From Nonomuraea purpurea (GTDB lineage: Bacteria; Actinomycetota; Actinomycetes; Streptosporangiales; Streptosporangiaceae), in NCBI RefSeq assembly GCF_042650645.1, contig NZ_JBHSBI010000016.1, forward strand, positions 124,001 to 188,000: 64,000 nt of DNA. Reading direction: 5' to 3'. The stretch's first letter is position 1; each line of letters starts with the position of its first letter. Made by a program: the position numbers and the translations under genes. The notes under the pieces are model-generated. The model was not told the origin of the DNA. It was given only the letters and a program-made list of their open reading frames with translations, and did not search any database. Shown here in pieces: positions 62,784 to 64,000 of this stretch.

Positions 62784-62887
62784 CGGGTGTCCCCTCGCGC
62801 TGACGGATGGTTGTCGCGGACGAGTCTAGGCGGCGTCCGGTGCAGGTCGCATCCACACAACGGTGAATCTGACGTAAGAATGTAAGA

Positions 62888-63241
62888 ATGCGCATCACGG
62901 AAGCCGCCAAGCGGCTCGGCATGTCCCCGCGAATGCTCCGATACCGGGAGGCACTCGGCCTGCTGCCGCCGGTGCGGGAGCAGGGCGCCCACCGGCGGTT
63001 CGGACCGGAAGAGCTGGCCGCCGTGGCGCAGGGGGTGGAGCTGGAGAAGCAGTTCGACGTCTCTCCCGCCGAACTGGCGTTCGCGCTGCGGGTGCTCAGC
63101 GAGCCCACGGTGGCGGCGGCCGTGCGCGACCTCGGGGTGCGGATCGGCCGCATCCAGGTGCCCCGCCGCGCCCTGGACTTCGAGAAGGAGAAGGCTCTGC
63201 GCCTCCTGCGCCCGCCCGGCGGCCGAACGGCCGGCGCGTGA
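62888..63241 (+). CDS. MerR-family transcriptional regulator
   Basis: 117 aa. N-terminal MerR HTH and wing (about 1-40; MRITEAAKRLGMSPRMLRYR, REQGAHRRFGPEEL), then an atypically short helical part without metal-binding Cys. Start on the ATG 104 bp from divergent ahcY, so a regulator of ahcY is possible. Its stop is 5 bp from the convergent esterase stop. Confidence 0.85.
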   Translation: MRITEAAKRLGMSPRMLRYREALGLLPPVREQGAHRRFGPEELAAVAQGVELEKQFDVSPAELAFALRVLSEPTVAAAVRDLGVRIGRIQVPRRALDFEKEKALRLLRPPGGRTAGA

Positions 63242-63246
63242 GGGCG

Positions 63247-64000
63247 TCACGGCACGGTGAGCTGCTGGGCCAGCCACGGGAGCGCCTGGGGAAGCTCTCT
63301 GTTCCAGGTGTTGAAGTTGTGCCCCCCGCTCGGCAGGATCAGCGACGACGCCCGCATCGGCGCTTTCACCGCCGCCAGGAACCGCTCGGTCGCGTCATAG
63401 TTGCTCTCCCCCTTCCGGCTGCTGGTGACGAGCACGTTCACGGGCGGCGCGGGCAGGTTCGCCAGCCGCCACATGAGGTCGTTGCGGTGTTCGACCCCTT
63501 TGTCCCCGCGGAAGAGATCGCCGGTGGTGCCGTCGACGATCGTCTTGTAGTAGCCGGAGAGCGAGACCGCGGCCGAGAACGCCTCAGGACGGCTCATCGC
63601 GAGTTTGAGCGCGCAGTAGCCGCCGGTCGAGCCGCCGAGGACGCCCCAGGAGTCGCGCCCCTCCGCGGCCCGGTAGTGCTCGATCATGTCGCGCCTGACG
63701 TCGTCGGCGAAGTACGCCTGCACGCGCGGCCCACGCGGCACGTCCACGCACTCCGTGTCGCGCGGGAGCACCACGCTGGGCCGCGTCATCACCAGGATCG
63801 TGGGCTGGACCTGGTGCAGGGCGATCGCCTTCGCCATTCGTCCCGGCAGGTCGAGCCGGGTCATGAGGTTGCGCGGATCGCCGGGGTAGCCGGTGAGCGA
63901 GAGGATCGCGGGAAAGCGCCGCGTCGTGTCCCGGAAGTACGCTGAAGGGAGGAAAACATACGCTTCCTCGCTCAGCCGCGTGGTCGGCCCCGGCAGGATG
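63247..64000 (-). CDS. Esterase-family alpha/beta hydrolase, N-terminus beyond window
   Basis: At least 251 codons, open to the right edge. Putative-esterase (PF00756-like) features: EEAYVFLPSAYF, LSLTGYPGDPRNLM, nucleophile elbow GVLGGSTGGYCALKLAM (Ser), acid region and the catalytic His in PSGGHNFNTWNREL. Related to secreted esterase D/mycolyltransferase-like proteins of actinobacteria. The signal or membrane segment would be encoded outside the window. Confidence 0.85.
   Translation of the reverse strand, partial: ILPGPTTRLSEEAYVFLPSAYFRDTTRRFPAILSLTGYPGDPRNLMTRLDLPGRMAKAIALHQVQPTILVMTRPSVVLPRDTECVDVPRGPRVQAYFADDVRRDMIEHYRAAEGRDSWGVLGGSTGGYCALKLAMSRPEAFSAAVSLSGYYKTIVDGTTGDLFRGDKGVEHRNDLMWRLANLPAPPVNVLVTSSRKGESNYDATERFLAAVKAPMRASSLILPSGGHNFNTWNRELPQALPWLAQQLTVP

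Noticed and set aside
62784..62887. Possible SAH riboswitch upstream of ahcY
   Set aside because: No match to the conserved SAH-riboswitch core could be found in the 104-bp leader.

Overview
The window is very GC-rich, codon-biased, gene-dense actinobacterial chromosome. The gene sets mtrA-mtrB-lpqB-comF, hpf, a NarL-type regulator, secA with an Rv3235-type neighbour, a DasR-controlled GlcNAc PTS and a MoxR/DUF58/DUF4129/DUF4350 block fit a mycelial actinomycete. Streptosporangiales (Nonomuraea-like) is my inference, not something I could test. I saw no rRNA, tRNA, CRISPR array, insertion sequence or prophage.

Region 1 (1-12247): the 5' part of a giant NAD-glutamate dehydrogenase, tryptophan 2,3-dioxygenase, and an ECF sigma/soluble zinc anti-sigma pair. 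Divergent from the sigma gene runs a redox cluster: DUF4142, a DUF1996 half-protein, a di-heme ferric-reductase-like membrane protein, a 39-codon coupled ORF, a NuoF-ferredoxin fusion and a Tat-exported bicovalent FAD oxidase. An L,D-transpeptidase follows. Region 2 (12383-26811): an ABC exporter whose permease carries a large extracellular beta-sandwich domain, with a divergent NarL-type two-component pair; a LysR/beta-lactamase/acetoacetyl-CoA synthetase operon; a divergent tautomerase/HxlR pair; three HAD proteins; small secreted or conserved proteins; and an orphan ATP synthase subunit a.

Region 3 (26808-34304): a compact N-acetylglucosamine locus. SIS isomerase, IIB, IIA, HPr, EI and a GH3 hexosaminidase lipoprotein run leftward; dasR and the IIC permease run rightward, with a perfect 22-bp DasR-type palindrome between them. 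Region 4 (34480-47912): Rv3235-like, secA, an AlkX-type glycosylase, a NarL regulator, hpf, comF and lpqB-mtrB-mtrA, with several repeat-rich intergenic stretches.

Region 5 (48181-64000): a coupled MoxR/DUF58/DUF4129/DUF4350 operon with SpoIIM and RDD membrane proteins, tandem secreted LVIVD beta-propellers beside a DUF305 lipoprotein, two divergent S-adenosylhomocysteine hydrolase paralogues in tandem, a MerR regulator and a truncated esterase. The most unusual content is the split heme/Fe-S/flavin redox cluster under a likely ECF sigma, the orphan atpB with a palindromic AT-rich leader, the lectin-like ABC permease, the paired SAH hydrolases, and a 29-bp repeat array with compensatory stem changes.
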